The notes below the pieces were generated by a model. The model ran no database searches, was not told where the DNA came from, and was given only the letters and a program-made list of their open reading frames with translations. The position numbers were made by a program, and so were the translations under genes. A DNA stretch of 64,000 nt from Phlebotomus papatasi (taxonomy: Eukaryota > Arthropoda > Insecta > Diptera > Psychodidae): contig NC_077222.1 in assembly GCF_024763615.1 (NCBI RefSeq), positions 45,446,001 to 45,510,000 on the forward strand. The letters run 5' to 3'. Below are positions 46,626 to 58,013 of this stretch, piece after piece (the stretch's first letter is position 1; each line of letters opens with the position of its first letter).

Positions 46626-48445
46626 AAAGGGACAGATAATCCTAACCGGCTTATGTAGGTGAGATTCTTAACGTGAGCTAACTCGGAGTGCATGCAAATT
46701 CGATTTGATGCTGAAGTGGGGAGACGCCATTCAGTTATCTTGAATCAAATTCGTGAAATTATACAAGTTTTGTATTTGAACCAAAATGTCAAGGATTTGG
46801 ATGAACTGACAGAAAAGTGATATATGGGTGAAATGTAGACCAGAATGTTCTCTATAATTTTGCCGTAGAACTTGAACTCATCGATTACTCAGAAGCCAAG
46901 ATAAGCCAGGTTTTTTGTTTCTTAACTCGTTTTTTCATCCAGAGTGCCCCAAGTGTTCATTTGTTGAACTTCAACTAAATCAAAGAATTATTGTATTTTG
47001 CGGGACTTTCCATTTAAAACCCTATTTTAAGTGTCTCGGTGGAGTAGAGGCAGTCAAATTGGCATCTGAGTGATTTCAAAGCGTTATTATGGGAAAAATC
47101 AATTTTTTCACACTTAAACGGCAAAATCGGAGTGATAGCGTAGTTTGAGCGGAAAATTATGTATGGACGAAATGTAGAGACAAATGTGCTCTACAATTAT
47201 GTCGAAGTAATCATCAAAATCGGTTCAGCGACAGTCGAGATAATTGAGGTTATGTGATATTGAAATTGGTTTTTCGACTGTGGCGCCCCTGGTGTTGGTC
47301 CCACGAAGTTCAAATATTCTAGAAAGTTGTAGCATTTGGTGAGATCTTTCGTTTAAGTCCTCATTCATCAAAATCGGTCAAATAGAACCGGAGATATGAT
47401 TTTTTGAATTTCGTGAACTTTGACCCCTCATATCTCCGGTTCTATTGAAACCACAGCGCGCATACGCACCATTTTGGAAACGTCCTAGACTGGACTACAA
47501 CATACTAAAATTTCATTAACTTGCACAATGCCGTTTTTGAGAAAAGTGACTTTGAATTTCGATGAATTTTGACGCTATCACAGCGCCACCTGTGGTGACT
47601 TTTTGAACTTCCATCTGAAAGTGCTCATCGAGACGAAACCAAAAAGGTAAAATTTAGGTCGCTATGTTAATTAGAACCGGAGATAGAGACCGGTCAATGT
47701 TCGAACTTTGACCCCTTATAGCTCGGGTCAGGGGTTTTAGATCAACTTAAGGTTTTTTTTGTTTGATAGGTATAATCAACGGCTACAACATACTAAATTT
47801 TCAGCCCGATGCACAATGGAATTTTTGAGTTATTTAACTTTTAAGATTTAAAAATTTTCTTTTTAAAAAAAGCGCCCCTAGCGGTGGTTTTATGAACTTG
47901 CGATGTTAGAAGGAGAAGTGGCATTTCACGAGAGCTTTCCAAAAAGCCCTGACTTTTTAAATTCTGATAATTAGAACCGGAGTTATGGCCATTTTAAGAA
48001 ATTTTTTTTGGACCCTTATAGCTCGGGTCAGGGGGGTCGGGGACCTTAAGTTTGGTATTGATGGAAAGCTCTAAAGCCCAGCTATAACATACTAAAATTT
48101 GAGTCCGCTGAATGCCATAGGGGCGGAGCTATTGAGAAAACAAAAAAGGGGGGTCTTCAAAATGGCGGAAGGAGGGGTGGGGGGTGGGGGGTCTATGCAC
48201 CAAGTTGCAATTTTCACCCGATATATAACCTTTGCCGAAAACCGCAAGTCGATATCTTTTTTAGTTTAGGAGCTATTAAGCTCCAAAGAGCGGCCGGCCG
48301 GCCGGCCGGCCGGGAACGTAAATTAGCCACATATATATTCGTGATCAGGAAGTGCTGAAACACATTTTGGCCAAGTTTGAGCTCGATCGGTGGACATGAA
48401 ATTTTGGTAGGATTATAGTAGGTGAGATTGTTAAGAATCTCACCT
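46626..48445 (+). mobile_element. repeat Y, copy 2, full length (~1.8 kb)
   Basis: This is the reference copy. It starts aaagggacagataatcctaa and ends in an 11-bp-stem hairpin (taggtgagatt, gttaag, aatctcaccta). The word taggtgagattcttaac occurs at both ends in opposite orientation, but 30 bp in from the left tip. The interior contains three diverged cycles of a 280-300-bp module (47284, 47583, 47872), each with gcgcc, agaaccggag and acatactaa words. No protein or poly-A tail is present, and the class is not recognised. Confidence 0.85.
48291..48313. repeat. (CGGC)n run inside Y
   Basis: Five to six GGCC units occur here. Copy 1 has a single cggccggg, and copy 4 has an interrupted shorter run. 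The run is therefore variable between copies. Confidence 0.9.
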
Positions 48446-48461
48446 AATAGGGCCTTAGTAT

Positions 48462-49720
48462 AAAGGACAGATAATCCTAACCGGCATATGTAGGTGAGAT
48501 TCTTAACGTGAGCTAACTCGGAGTGCATGCAAATTCGATTTAGAGCTGAAATTGTGAGTCGCCATTCAGTTATCTTGAATCAAATTCGTGAAATTATACA
48601 AATTTTGTATTTAAACCAAAATATCAAGGATTTGGATGAACTGGCACAAAAGTGATATATGGGTGAAATGTAGACCAGAATGTTCTCTATAATTTTCCTA
48701 TAGAACATGATCTCATCGATTACTCAGAAGCCAAGATAAGCGAAGTTTTTTGTTTCTTAACTTGTTTTTTCATCCAGAGTGCCCCAAGTAGTCATTTGTT
48801 GAAATTCAACTATATCAAAGAATTGTTGTATTTTGTGGGACTTTCCATTTAAAACCATATTTTAAGTGTCTTTGTGGAGTAGAGGCAGTCAAATTGGCAT
48901 CTGAGTGATTTCAAAGCGTTATTATGGGAAAAATCAATTTTTTCACACTTAAACGGCAAAATCGGAGTGATAGCGTAGTCTGATCGGAAAATGATGTATG
49001 GACGAAATGTAGAGACAAATGTGCTCTATATATATGTCGAAGTAATCATCAAAATCGGTTCAGCGACAGTCGAGATAATTGAGGTTATGTGATATTGAAA
49101 TTGGTTTTTCGACTGTCGCTGAACCGATTTTGATGATTACTTCGACATAATTGTAGAGCACATTTGTCTCTACATTTCGTCCATACATCATTTTCCACTC
49201 AGACTACGCTATCACTCCGATTTTGCCGTTTAAGTGTGAAAAAATTGATTTTTCCCATAATTACGCTTTGAAACCACTCAGATGCCAATTTGACTGCCTC
49301 TACTCGACCAAGACACTTAAAATATGGTTTTAAATGGAAAAACTCACATAATACAACAATTCTTTGATATAGTTGAAGTTCAACAAATGACTACTTGGGG
49401 AACTCTGGATGAAAAATCGAGTTAAGAAACAAAAAACCTCGCTTATCTTGGCTTCTGAGTAATCGATGAGATCATGTTCTATGAGAAAATTATAGAGAAC
49501 ATTCTGGTCTACATTTCACCCATATATCACTTTTTTGTCAGTTCATCCAAATCCTTGATATTTTGGTTTAAATACAAAATTTGTATAATTTCACGAATTT
49601 TATTCAAGATAACTGAATGGCGTCTCCCAACTTCAGCTCTAAATCGAATTTGCATGCACTCCGAGTTAGCTCACGTTAAGAATCTCACCTACATAAGCCG
49701 GTTAGGATTATCTGTCCCTT
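48462..49720. mobile_element. repeat Y, copy 3, folded into a 1.26-kb palindrome
   Basis: The first ~610 bp of Y run forward from 48462 to 49073. After a 35-bp loop the same part runs backward from 49109 to 49720. The turn occurs at cagtcga/tcgactg, a short inverted match already present in Y. Arms are highly similar but not identical. The 3' half of Y, including the terminal hairpin, is missing. It begins only 16 bp after the end of copy 2. Confidence 0.85.
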
Positions 49721-50419
49721 TCTCCAGAAAATTTGTTTAAAGTTTCTCGGAATAGCATTTAAGAGTTGATGCTACAAGTTTTCCGCAAAAATGTAAAGAA
49801 GGTGCTCATTGTTCTTAATGGAATTCACACCTAATTTTGAATATTTTTTCTGATATTACATATTTTTATAGCTTCAATTTAAAGAAAGAACAATAATGGA
49901 ATAAAGGAAGAACAATAACGTAATAATTCAAGTAAAAATAGATTAAAAAAACCCGATAATAAGTTAAAGTGGCAAAGTATAATATATCTAAGCAGACGAA
50001 AGACGGATTTTCAAATTGTTAAAAACGGCTGTAATTGAGTATAAGTAGGAGAGCATAGAAAAATTGTCCAAAATGTTCTAAAATTAATAAAAAATTCTCA
50101 GCCCACTGATGAAGACCCACACCAAGGGTTGAAAGCTTTGGCAAAAATTCGAAGTCTTTTAATTTGAAAAGAACGAATTCTCTGGCGAACACCGGAACAG
50201 CTGCAATTACACAGAATTCTGCCAGATATGTGGAGTTCAGAGGCAAAATGGCACATATCCTATGGCTAAAGCATAGGATATGTGCCATTTTGCCTCTGAG
50301 CTACACATATATAGTCCAAAGAACAATAATGGAATTCATTTGTTTTTAACTGTTCAATATGTCACCACCTTTTAAGCTCAAATGGTATCAGATATTAACT
50401 TACGATCTTGGTCAATGGT
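49721..50419. other. AT-rich DNA with one strong hairpin
   Basis: Apart from the hairpin at 50227-50309 nothing is recognised. An 89-codon minus-strand frame here owes part of its length to the hairpin. Confidence 0.45.
50227..50309. repeat. 83-bp hairpin with a 27-bp perfect stem
   Basis: cagaggcaaaatggcacata and the following bases to cctatg form a perfect 27-bp stem with the downstream complement around a gctaaag loop. About ten further bases pair outside with mismatches. It may be a tiny miniature element or the product of a replication template switch. Confidence 0.8.
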
Positions 50420-50516
50420 CTACACACTAGAGAAATTTATGTCCATATTGAAGAGTTTTCCTATACAAGCGTAGGGAATTTTCTTCAATATGGACATAAA
50501 TTTCTCTAGTGTGTAG
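50420..50516. mobile_element. 97-bp hairpin element
   Basis: A ~45-bp near-perfect stem starting ctacacactagagaaattta closes around tacaagcgta. Related outer words, ggcctctacaca, occur at 6431 and 52950, so this is a dispersed family of hairpin elements. Confidence 0.7.
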
Positions 50517-50767
50517 GGGCCATAACGGAGGTAAAAGATTCTCCATTACCTCAAGATTCTCGAAGACTTGTTTCTACAAAAACACACTTTGGGGTAGGCA
50601 AGATTACTCAATGTAGATTTATATGAAATTAAAAACTAAAATTTCTTTTAAATAAATAAATGAGTAATTTTCAGTATAAAATTCTCACGAAAATCCAAAT
50701 ATATTATATTTTCTTTCAAAAATCATTGGTTTAAGGCCTAATTTACCTTATCTTCTAAAAGGAAATA

Positions 50768-50833
50768 TTTGGTTTTAAGATTTAAAATGAAATTATACGC
50801 TGTTGAATTTATACTGTCCACCGCAAAGTAATT
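50768..50833 (+). repeat. 66-bp direct repeat, left copy, flanking Y copy 4
   Basis: This is identical to 52640-52705, and the two copies bracket Y copy 4 exactly. It looks like an unusually long target-site duplication. Confidence 0.9.
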
Positions 50834-52639
50834 AGGTGAGATTCTTAACAATCTCACCTACTATAATCCTAACAAAATTTCATGTCCTCTGATCGCGCTC
50901 AAACTTGGCCAAAATGTGTTTCGCCACTTCCTGATCACGAATATATGGGGGGCTAAGTTACGTTCCCGGCCGGCCGTCCGGCCGCTCTTTGGAGCTTAAT
51001 AGCTCCTAAACTAAAAGATATCGACTTGCGGTTTTCGGCAAAGGTTAAATATCGTATGAAAATTGCAACATGGTGCATTGACCCCCCACCCCTCCTTCCG
51101 CCATTTTGAAGACCCCCCTTTTTTTGTTTTCTCAATAGCTCCGGCCCTATGGCATCGATCGGGCTCAAATTTTAGTATGTTATAGCTGGGCCTTAGAGCT
51201 TTCCATCAATACCAAACTTAAGGTCCCCCGACCCCCCTGACCCGAGCTATAAGGGTCCAAAAAAATTTTCTTAAAATGGCCATAACTCCGGTTCTAATTA
51301 TCAGAATTTAAAAAATGAGGGCTTTTTGGAAAGCTCTCGTGAAATGCCACTTCCTCTTCTAACATCTCAAGTTCATAAAACCACCGCTAGGGGCGCTATT
51401 ATTAAAAAGAAAATTTTTAAATCTTAAAAGTTAAATAACTCAAAAATTCCTTATGCAATCGGGCTGAAATTTTAGTATGTTGTAGCCGTTGATAATACCT
51501 ATCAAACAAAAAAAACCTTAAGTCGATCCTTAACCCCTGACCCGAGCTATAAGGGGTCAAAGTTCGAACATTGACCGGCCTCTATCTCCGGTTCTAATTA
51601 ACATAGCGGCCTAAATTTTACCTTTTTGGTTTCGCCTCGATGAGCACTTTCAGATGGAAGTTCAAAAAGTCCCCATAGGTGGCGCTGTGATAGCGTCAAA
51701 ATTCATCGAAATTCAAAGTCACTTTTCTCAAAAACGGCATTGTGCAAGTTAGTGAAATTTTAGTATGTTGTAGTCCAGTCTAAGACGTTTCCAAAATGGT
51801 GCAAATGTGCGCTGTGGTTAAAACAGAACCGGAGATATGAGGGGTCAAAGTTCACAAAATTCAAAAAATCATATCTCCGGTTCTATGTGACTGATTTTGA
51901 TGAATGAGGGCTTAAACGAAAGATCTCACCAAATGCTACAACTTTCTAGAATATTTGAACTTCGTGGGACCAACACCAGGGGCGCCACAGTCGAAAAACC
52001 AATTTTAATATCACATAACCTCAATTATCTCGACTGTCGCTGAACCGATTTTGATGATTACTTCAACATAATTGTAGAGCACATTTGTCTCTACATTTCG
52101 TCCATACATCATTTTCCACTCAGACTACGCTATCACTCCGATTTTGCCGTCTAAGTGTGAAAAAAATGATTTTTCCAATAATAACGCTTTGAAATCACTC
52201 AGATGCCAATTTGACTGCTTCTACTCCACAAAGACACTTAAAATAGGGTTTTAAATGGAAAGTCCCACAAAAGACAACAATTCTTTGATATAGTTGAATT
52301 TCAACAAATGACTACTTGGGGAACTCTGGATGAAAAAACGAGTTAAGAAACAAAAAACCTCGCTTATCTTGACTTCTGAGTAATCGATGAGATCATGTTC
52401 TATGGGAAAATTATAGAGAACATTCTGGTCTACATTTCACCCATATATTACTTTTGTGCCAGTTCATCCAAATCCTTGATATTTTGGTTTAAATACAAAA
52501 TTTGTATAATTTCACGAATTTGATTCAAGATAACTGAATGGCGTCTCCCAACTTCAGCTCTAAATCGAATTTGCATGCACTCCGAGTTAACTCACGTTAA
52601 GAATCTCACCTACATAAGCCGGTTAGGATTATCTGTTCC
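50834..52639 (-). mobile_element. repeat Y, copy 4, full length, minus strand
   Basis: It runs from the terminal hairpin (aggtgagattcttaacaatc) at 50834 to the complement of the Y start (ggattatctgttcc) at 52639, co-linear with copy 2 in reverse. Its boundaries coincide with the two 66-bp direct repeats, so both ends of the mobile unit are defined by this copy. Confidence 0.88.
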
Positions 52640-52705
52640 TTTGGTTTTAAGATTTAAAATGAAATTATACGCTGTTGAATTTATACTGTCCACCGCAAAG
52701 TAATT
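52640..52705 (+). repeat. 66-bp direct repeat, right copy
   Basis: It begins tttggttttaagatttaaaa and ends ccaccgcaaagtaatt, identical to the left copy. After it the flanking sequences differ. Confidence 0.9.
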
Positions 52706-52949
52706 TTCTTTCAAAAACTTAACATTTTATCTTTTCGAACATCTTTTACACATTAAATCTTGTTGCACCTCTAATTTCTTCTGAAATTTGCGGCACACTT
52801 GAATTTTTCGGAACTCATTCAGTAGTAACAGTTTGCACTTAATCAAAAAACACTTTATCACTTAATCCCATTCCTGTGTCCTGCTCAAGGTCCTGCTCTA
52901 TCTCCTTCCCTTGCCTTACTAAATGATATCGATTCATTTCGTTCTTTAT

Positions 52950-53083
52950 GGCCTCTACACATTAGGAGAAATTTCTTTAAAAAATGCCTTTTTAAAGAAA
53001 ATTTCTCCTGTCCTTGTAGGCAGAAACGTCAGATTTTTTTTAAAGCAATTTTTGACGAAAATTGCTTCTAGTATGTAGACACC
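52950..53083. mobile_element. candidate hairpin miniature element
   Basis: The left words ggcctctacacattaggag are mirrored, with mismatches, by cttctagtatgtagacacc at the right. An inner pair around gagaaatttctttaaa forms a second stem. Confidence 0.45.
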
Positions 53084-56000
53084 GTAAGTCTGATCAAGAG
53101 TCTCATAAAAACTTATATGCAATTTATATTAAATGATCTGCATAATGAAGCTCGATTATATATATGAGCTGCGTTATGTCGTCAATACATAATGGGTATT
53201 TGCCGTTTACCTGGTCTCACCAGTTATGCTAAGACGGCGGCAAACGTAACCATGGCTGTTGGAAACTGGTCCATGCTGTCAGCATGGACGTGTGTTGGAA
53301 TTATGGAAAACGTCACTTTGCAAGAGTAGGGGAAATTGGAATTTTATCCAGCGGCAACCTGGATAAAGCTCATGTCAAGGGGAAGCCGAATACTTGGAGA
53401 AAAACTATCGTCGAGAAAAGACGCCATTGTCAAGCAATTTTAATTATTTATTCTTGCTAGATTAATTTGTGAGAAATTCCTTAGTAGAGTGGTGAATTTG
53501 AAGTTTTCAGGAGAGTGTGAATTAAGATTCCGTGAATAGAGATCCTCCGGCGTTTCAATTTGAAGATTCAGGGAGCCTCTTCAAAGCAGTCCTCGGGGCA
53601 CAAGGGAATCCGGTCAATCGATCCGGATTTAATCATTTTGTGTCTCTTCAACAGGTATCTATTCTGGATGTGGGTTTCTGTAGGAAGGCAGTTAACCTAA
53701 CCTAATATTATTTTATTTTATTGTGCAGGTAATCCTCCACAATGGCTCTGGATTGGGAATATATAATTCTAGAAAACATAAAAAAAAAACTTAAAAAGCT
53801 TGTGCATAGAAATCTAGACGCGACTTGTCGCGATTGTCACGAATTTCATATTTGAAACCCTTAAAGAACTCTCCAAACTCCAACCACTTTTATATTTCTT
53901 GTCAAAGAAGCGTTTTTGAGTTCCAGAGCAAATGAAGATTACATGAATATACGAGAGTTTATTACAATCTATATCATATACACTGAGTAATTTTTTTGAC
54001 AATATAAGAATGAAATGACATGAAAGCATATACCCATTAGTACGCTTTCAATAAAAAACGTGACTTTACAAAAAAACTCACATGCTGGCAAAATCCTATT
54101 TCAATTAGAATAAAAAAAAAACTAGACGATAGTTGATATTGGTGCAAACAGATTAGTTTAAGATAGTAGAGTAATTCGGCAAGCATCGACTAGTGCTGAT
54201 TTAGGAGATTGCTTTCATCAACCGAAACGCAGGGAAAGTTTTAGCCACATATATAAAAACATATATTCAGTCGGAATAGGGGTTTGTGAAACTTTTTGGA
54301 AAACTTTTACAAAAACAAAAAAAAATTAAATTTTTTGACTTATTAATTAGAATCTCACCTTCACCTCCATCGTATCAAATTAATGTTGAAAATTTCTAAG
54401 AAGTAGTTGAAATTTATTTCACTATAACAAAATTATAAAAAAAAAGATGTAGACTACTTATCCTGCAATGCTAATAATTTGAAAATTATATATTTAAAAA
54501 GAGTTTTGCAATGGGATTTTATTTCTTTTACCGGCACTGTATACAAAAATTAAGCTTTCACACAATGTTTTAAAGGATTTAGTTAGGTAAAGATATCTAT
54601 TCGAAAATCATTTTAAACATTCAAAAAAAATTTGAGCTTTTTCTGTGAATTTTCTATTAAACGGCTCGATCTTTTTTGAAGTAGAGATAGGAAATATTCC
54701 TGCCTCCACCCAGGCTTGATCCAGGGACCCTCTGTTTCTCTGATTGTTGATTCTCTGTATATAAATACAACTGATATCGAACAAACAGTTCGCAAAAGAA
54801 ATTATTTTGAAAATATTGAATGAGTGCTCTTGTCTAGCCTGGTTTAACTTGTACCAGAAGAGGATTAGGGGATTAATAGTATAGTGTATTAATTTTTTAT
54901 TGACGAAAAAAAAAAAACATTTCTCATCTACCGGAAAAACTCATCGTGAAGACCTTAAAAAAAATTATCGTGTGAAAATATCCGGAGGATATGTTTCATC
55001 CTCAACACTTCCCTTATTTGAAACTATCACCATGGGCTTTTTATCATCCACCTAAGCGACACTTTCTCCCACACCCAATGTTCCCTCAGCCAACAGCCAT
55101 ATAAAACTTTTGCATGGAAAGCACCCTTCATCCACTTTTCCCTTCAGCACAACACAACCGGAACATTGAGAGTTTCCACCTAAAGCTTTTTATCCGGTAA
55201 AATTATGCTCAACTCAAATGAAACCCAAAACCAAGTGCTGCAAGTGTCACCTGTGGAATGGATTTTGTGCACACCAAGCACTCTCAAAAATATGACTTTT
55301 CTGAAGTTTTTTCCATGATAAATACATCATCTTTAATTTTCATTTATGGCTGTTTTTGCCTCCAAGTAACTCCATTCAGTCAACTTAATAATTTACGGAA
55401 TAAGGTGACTTTTGCACATGTGGCGCGGGATTTTTGATTTAAAACATTTTTTTTCCATTTTTCTTTTTACTAAAATTTACATAATTTCACTTATTTTTAA
55501 ATTGTAAATTTAAATTGATTTAATAATTTAACGGCATTTTTCCCCAATTAACTACGCAAAAGTACAACAATCTTACTTATACATTATTCTGCGTAAATAC
55601 TTTTTATATGGTATTGCATTTCAATTTAAATTTACCTAAATAAGTTTGCCTCCTCATGAATTTCGATTTAAGATTCTCTGTGGATTTATTTAAAATTTTG
55701 TAAAACTCTTGTTAAAATAATAAAAAAAAGGTTTGGAGCTATAATGTATTTTGTTTTACTATAATAAAGTGGCAATTTGCCGAATAAGATTTTAAATTTC
55801 ACGCCTGAATATTCCATTTCAATTTTGTTTATTTATTTTTTGATTTATTTTATTTTCATTAAATTGATTAAATTCGTATGCTACATTTTTGAATAACTAT
55901 GTTTTTTGCCTTGTTGGAACGATATAAATGTGATTAGGGATTGGCACTTATAAGAAGTTTTTCTCTTTTTCTTCAACTCTAAATCTTCAAATTTTATTCT

Positions 56001-57470
56001 GCTGCAATTTAAGTTGTCTCATCATTTTATTCTTAATTGTTTGAAAGGTTTTTGAACCGAACACAAATATTGTATTCTTAATGTAAACAACTGTCTTGTA
56101 GTTCAATAAATAATAATAATAAATAATAAATAGGGATTGGCTAATGAAATATTAGAGTTTTTTATATGAAATTTGAATTTATGAAATTTTATTATATTCG
56201 ATTTTCTAATTCACCAAAATTTCAAGAAAAATTGGTTCAAAAATGTATTTAAAAGTTTGAGAATTTAACAGTCAAGTGGAATGCTTTTAAGAAATTGAAC
56301 GATACAACGAAATTCAATTGGCACATGAAGAGTGAGATGAGAATTCTTATCGTGTTTCCTTGCACATTTGCCATATCACTCGGATATTCTTTAATTCTTA
56401 AGGACATTCAAAAGGTTCTTGATAGAAACTCACATTAAATTTTCAATATATACTTATTTTCATTGCAAGTAGTGCAAAAATTCACAAATGTGTCAGCTAT
56501 TATATAAGAAAATTTAGTTTCTCCAAGCTAGAGAAATGCTATAACCCACACTTGGACATGCAAAAGGTGATAAATATACGTACATATATCAATGTATATA
56601 TAATGTAACGGACTCCCTTTCTACAAGGAACTACATGAAATATATCTTAGTAATATAGTCTCCAATGGATTAAAGTCGTAAAAATGTCATTGGAGTCATC
56701 CCTCGAGCCACGTTAAATATGAGAAAAGTTAATTAATAACGTATTTTCCATGTACATCCCGCGCGAAAACTCACCTCGACTTTATGACGGAAGTCACAAA
56801 CGGGCGATGATAAGCACATTCCGGTTGCAATTTATAACGCACTATGTATATTTTCTGTGGTGTTGAAACATTACTCAAGAAATTAGCGGTGGTATATTTT
56901 CTACAACGATGAACTTTACATTCTTGCCAAGTACTTAAGTGAGAAATTATTGAAAAGGGGTGACCAAGTGAAGATGTGAAGAACACTTCGTGGAATGTCT
57001 TGGCTCACGCTACGTTTAAAGAAAAAAGTTTCGCATTAATTATTCTGTTAAATAAAATTGTTTGCAGTCGAATTCCAGCATTTTCCACATTTCTAAATTA
57101 GATCGTTAGATCACAAATTCAAAAGTAAATGAAAGTTTTTATTTGGATCATTGAAAGGTTTATGGCAAAAGAACCGGTCTTTGGTGGTGACCACCCCCCA
57201 CCCCGCCACAATTCAACATTCTTTAGTGACCTAACGTACCTAAACTACCCCACCCTCCAGGCCTTCCAATTTCTCCAAAAACATGATTATTTGATTTATT
57301 GCAAAATTGGTCTAGGCGATTTCTTTCATTTTCGGATATGTTTTGGAGATAGTTCACCTGAACATTTTGCCATTAGACATCTTTCACTGGTTAAATTACG
57401 ATCTTGTATAATTATAATATAATAAATTACGTATAAGTATAATATAATAAATTACGATCTTAAGAACGAG
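53084..57470. other. AT-rich DNA without an assigned gene
   Basis: No credible coding frame is seen. At 53190-53230 a phrase (gtttacctggtctcaccagt) recalls 34.92-34.98 kb and may be a repeat fragment. At 54700-54730 the minus strand has a B-box-like ggatcaagcctggg. A (TAA)n run lies at 56105-56132. Confidence 0.45.
56105..56132. repeat. (TAA)n microsatellite
   Basis: About eight imperfect units of taa/aataaa are present. Confidence 0.75.
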
Positions 57471-58013
57471 AGGGCACTCAATTGGTCAAGTGGTAGAACA
57501 CTCGTTCTATAATGCAAGTGTTCCGGGTTCAAATCCTCTTTAGAGGGATCTCAGTGGCGCAATAGGCAAGACCGCTGGATTTGGGTGGACGAGATCTCTG
57601 ACTCGACTCTCAAAGTTGTGAGTTCGAGTTCCGCCCGCTGCAAGCAACTGACTATCAGAAAAAGACATATTCACTGTGATAAAACGTAATATAATGCACC
57701 GTCTCTGCCCACAAAAACTTTGGGAGCATGGAAGAAGCATCCACACTACGGGGAAGGCATTAATAATAATCCCTGCGATTAATATTATAATGCGATTAAT
57801 AATAATCCCTTTTAGGTCACCAGGAATATTTCTGGCGTTTAAGCTCTTCGGATTGCATCCAGTGATCTTCACTGTACTTGATTCCACGGGCATGGGACTG
57901 ACAACCTCATCCCGTACAAGAAAAAGTAACAATGCATGCCTAGAAATCGCCTTAGGGAAAGCCTAGTTCCTTAATGGAATGTTGTGCCAGCATCACTATT
58001 ATTATTACAGAAG
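57471..58013 (+). mobile_element. tRNA-derived SINE a, interrupted by SINE b
   Basis: The head (57471-57543) carries tRNA-like boxes (ggtcaagtggtagaacac, gggttcaaatcc). The body resumes at 57816 with ggtcaccaggaatatttctg and continues to a ttattattacag tail, co-linear with the minus-strand copy at 28.7-28.9 kb. The acceptor stem does not pair, so it is not a tRNA gene. Confidence 0.65.
57544..57804 (+). mobile_element. tRNA-derived SINE b inserted in SINE a
   Basis: Its head (ggatctcagtggcgcaatag, long extra arm, gagttcgagttccg) matches the minus-strand SINE at 2051-2146. It ends in repeated attaataataatccc. The 11-bp words atcctctttag (57533) and atcccttttag (57805) flank it and differ at two adjacent positions, as an aged target duplication would. 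Confidence 0.6.

Noticed and set aside
46626..48445. Y as a Helitron, because of the 3' hairpin and a following ctaa
   Set aside because: In Helitrons the hairpin lies about ten bases before CTRR and there is no target duplication. Here the hairpin is terminal, the start is not TC, and copy 4 has 66-bp direct repeats.
50953..51168. Short frames in the G-rich parts of the Y copies (also 21113-21385, 48214-48528, 49474-49740)
   Set aside because: They are not conserved between Y copies, start anywhere, and are broken by the variable GGCC run.
53653..53729. Possible 77-bp intron (gtatct to ttgtgcag)
   Set aside because: Both splice-like words fit, but no coding frame crosses it, and such pairs are common by chance.
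57471..57640. Two tandem tRNA genes
   Set aside because: A- and B-box-like words are present but acceptor and T stems do not pair, and the same heads occur with SINE bodies at 2.1 and 28.9 kb.
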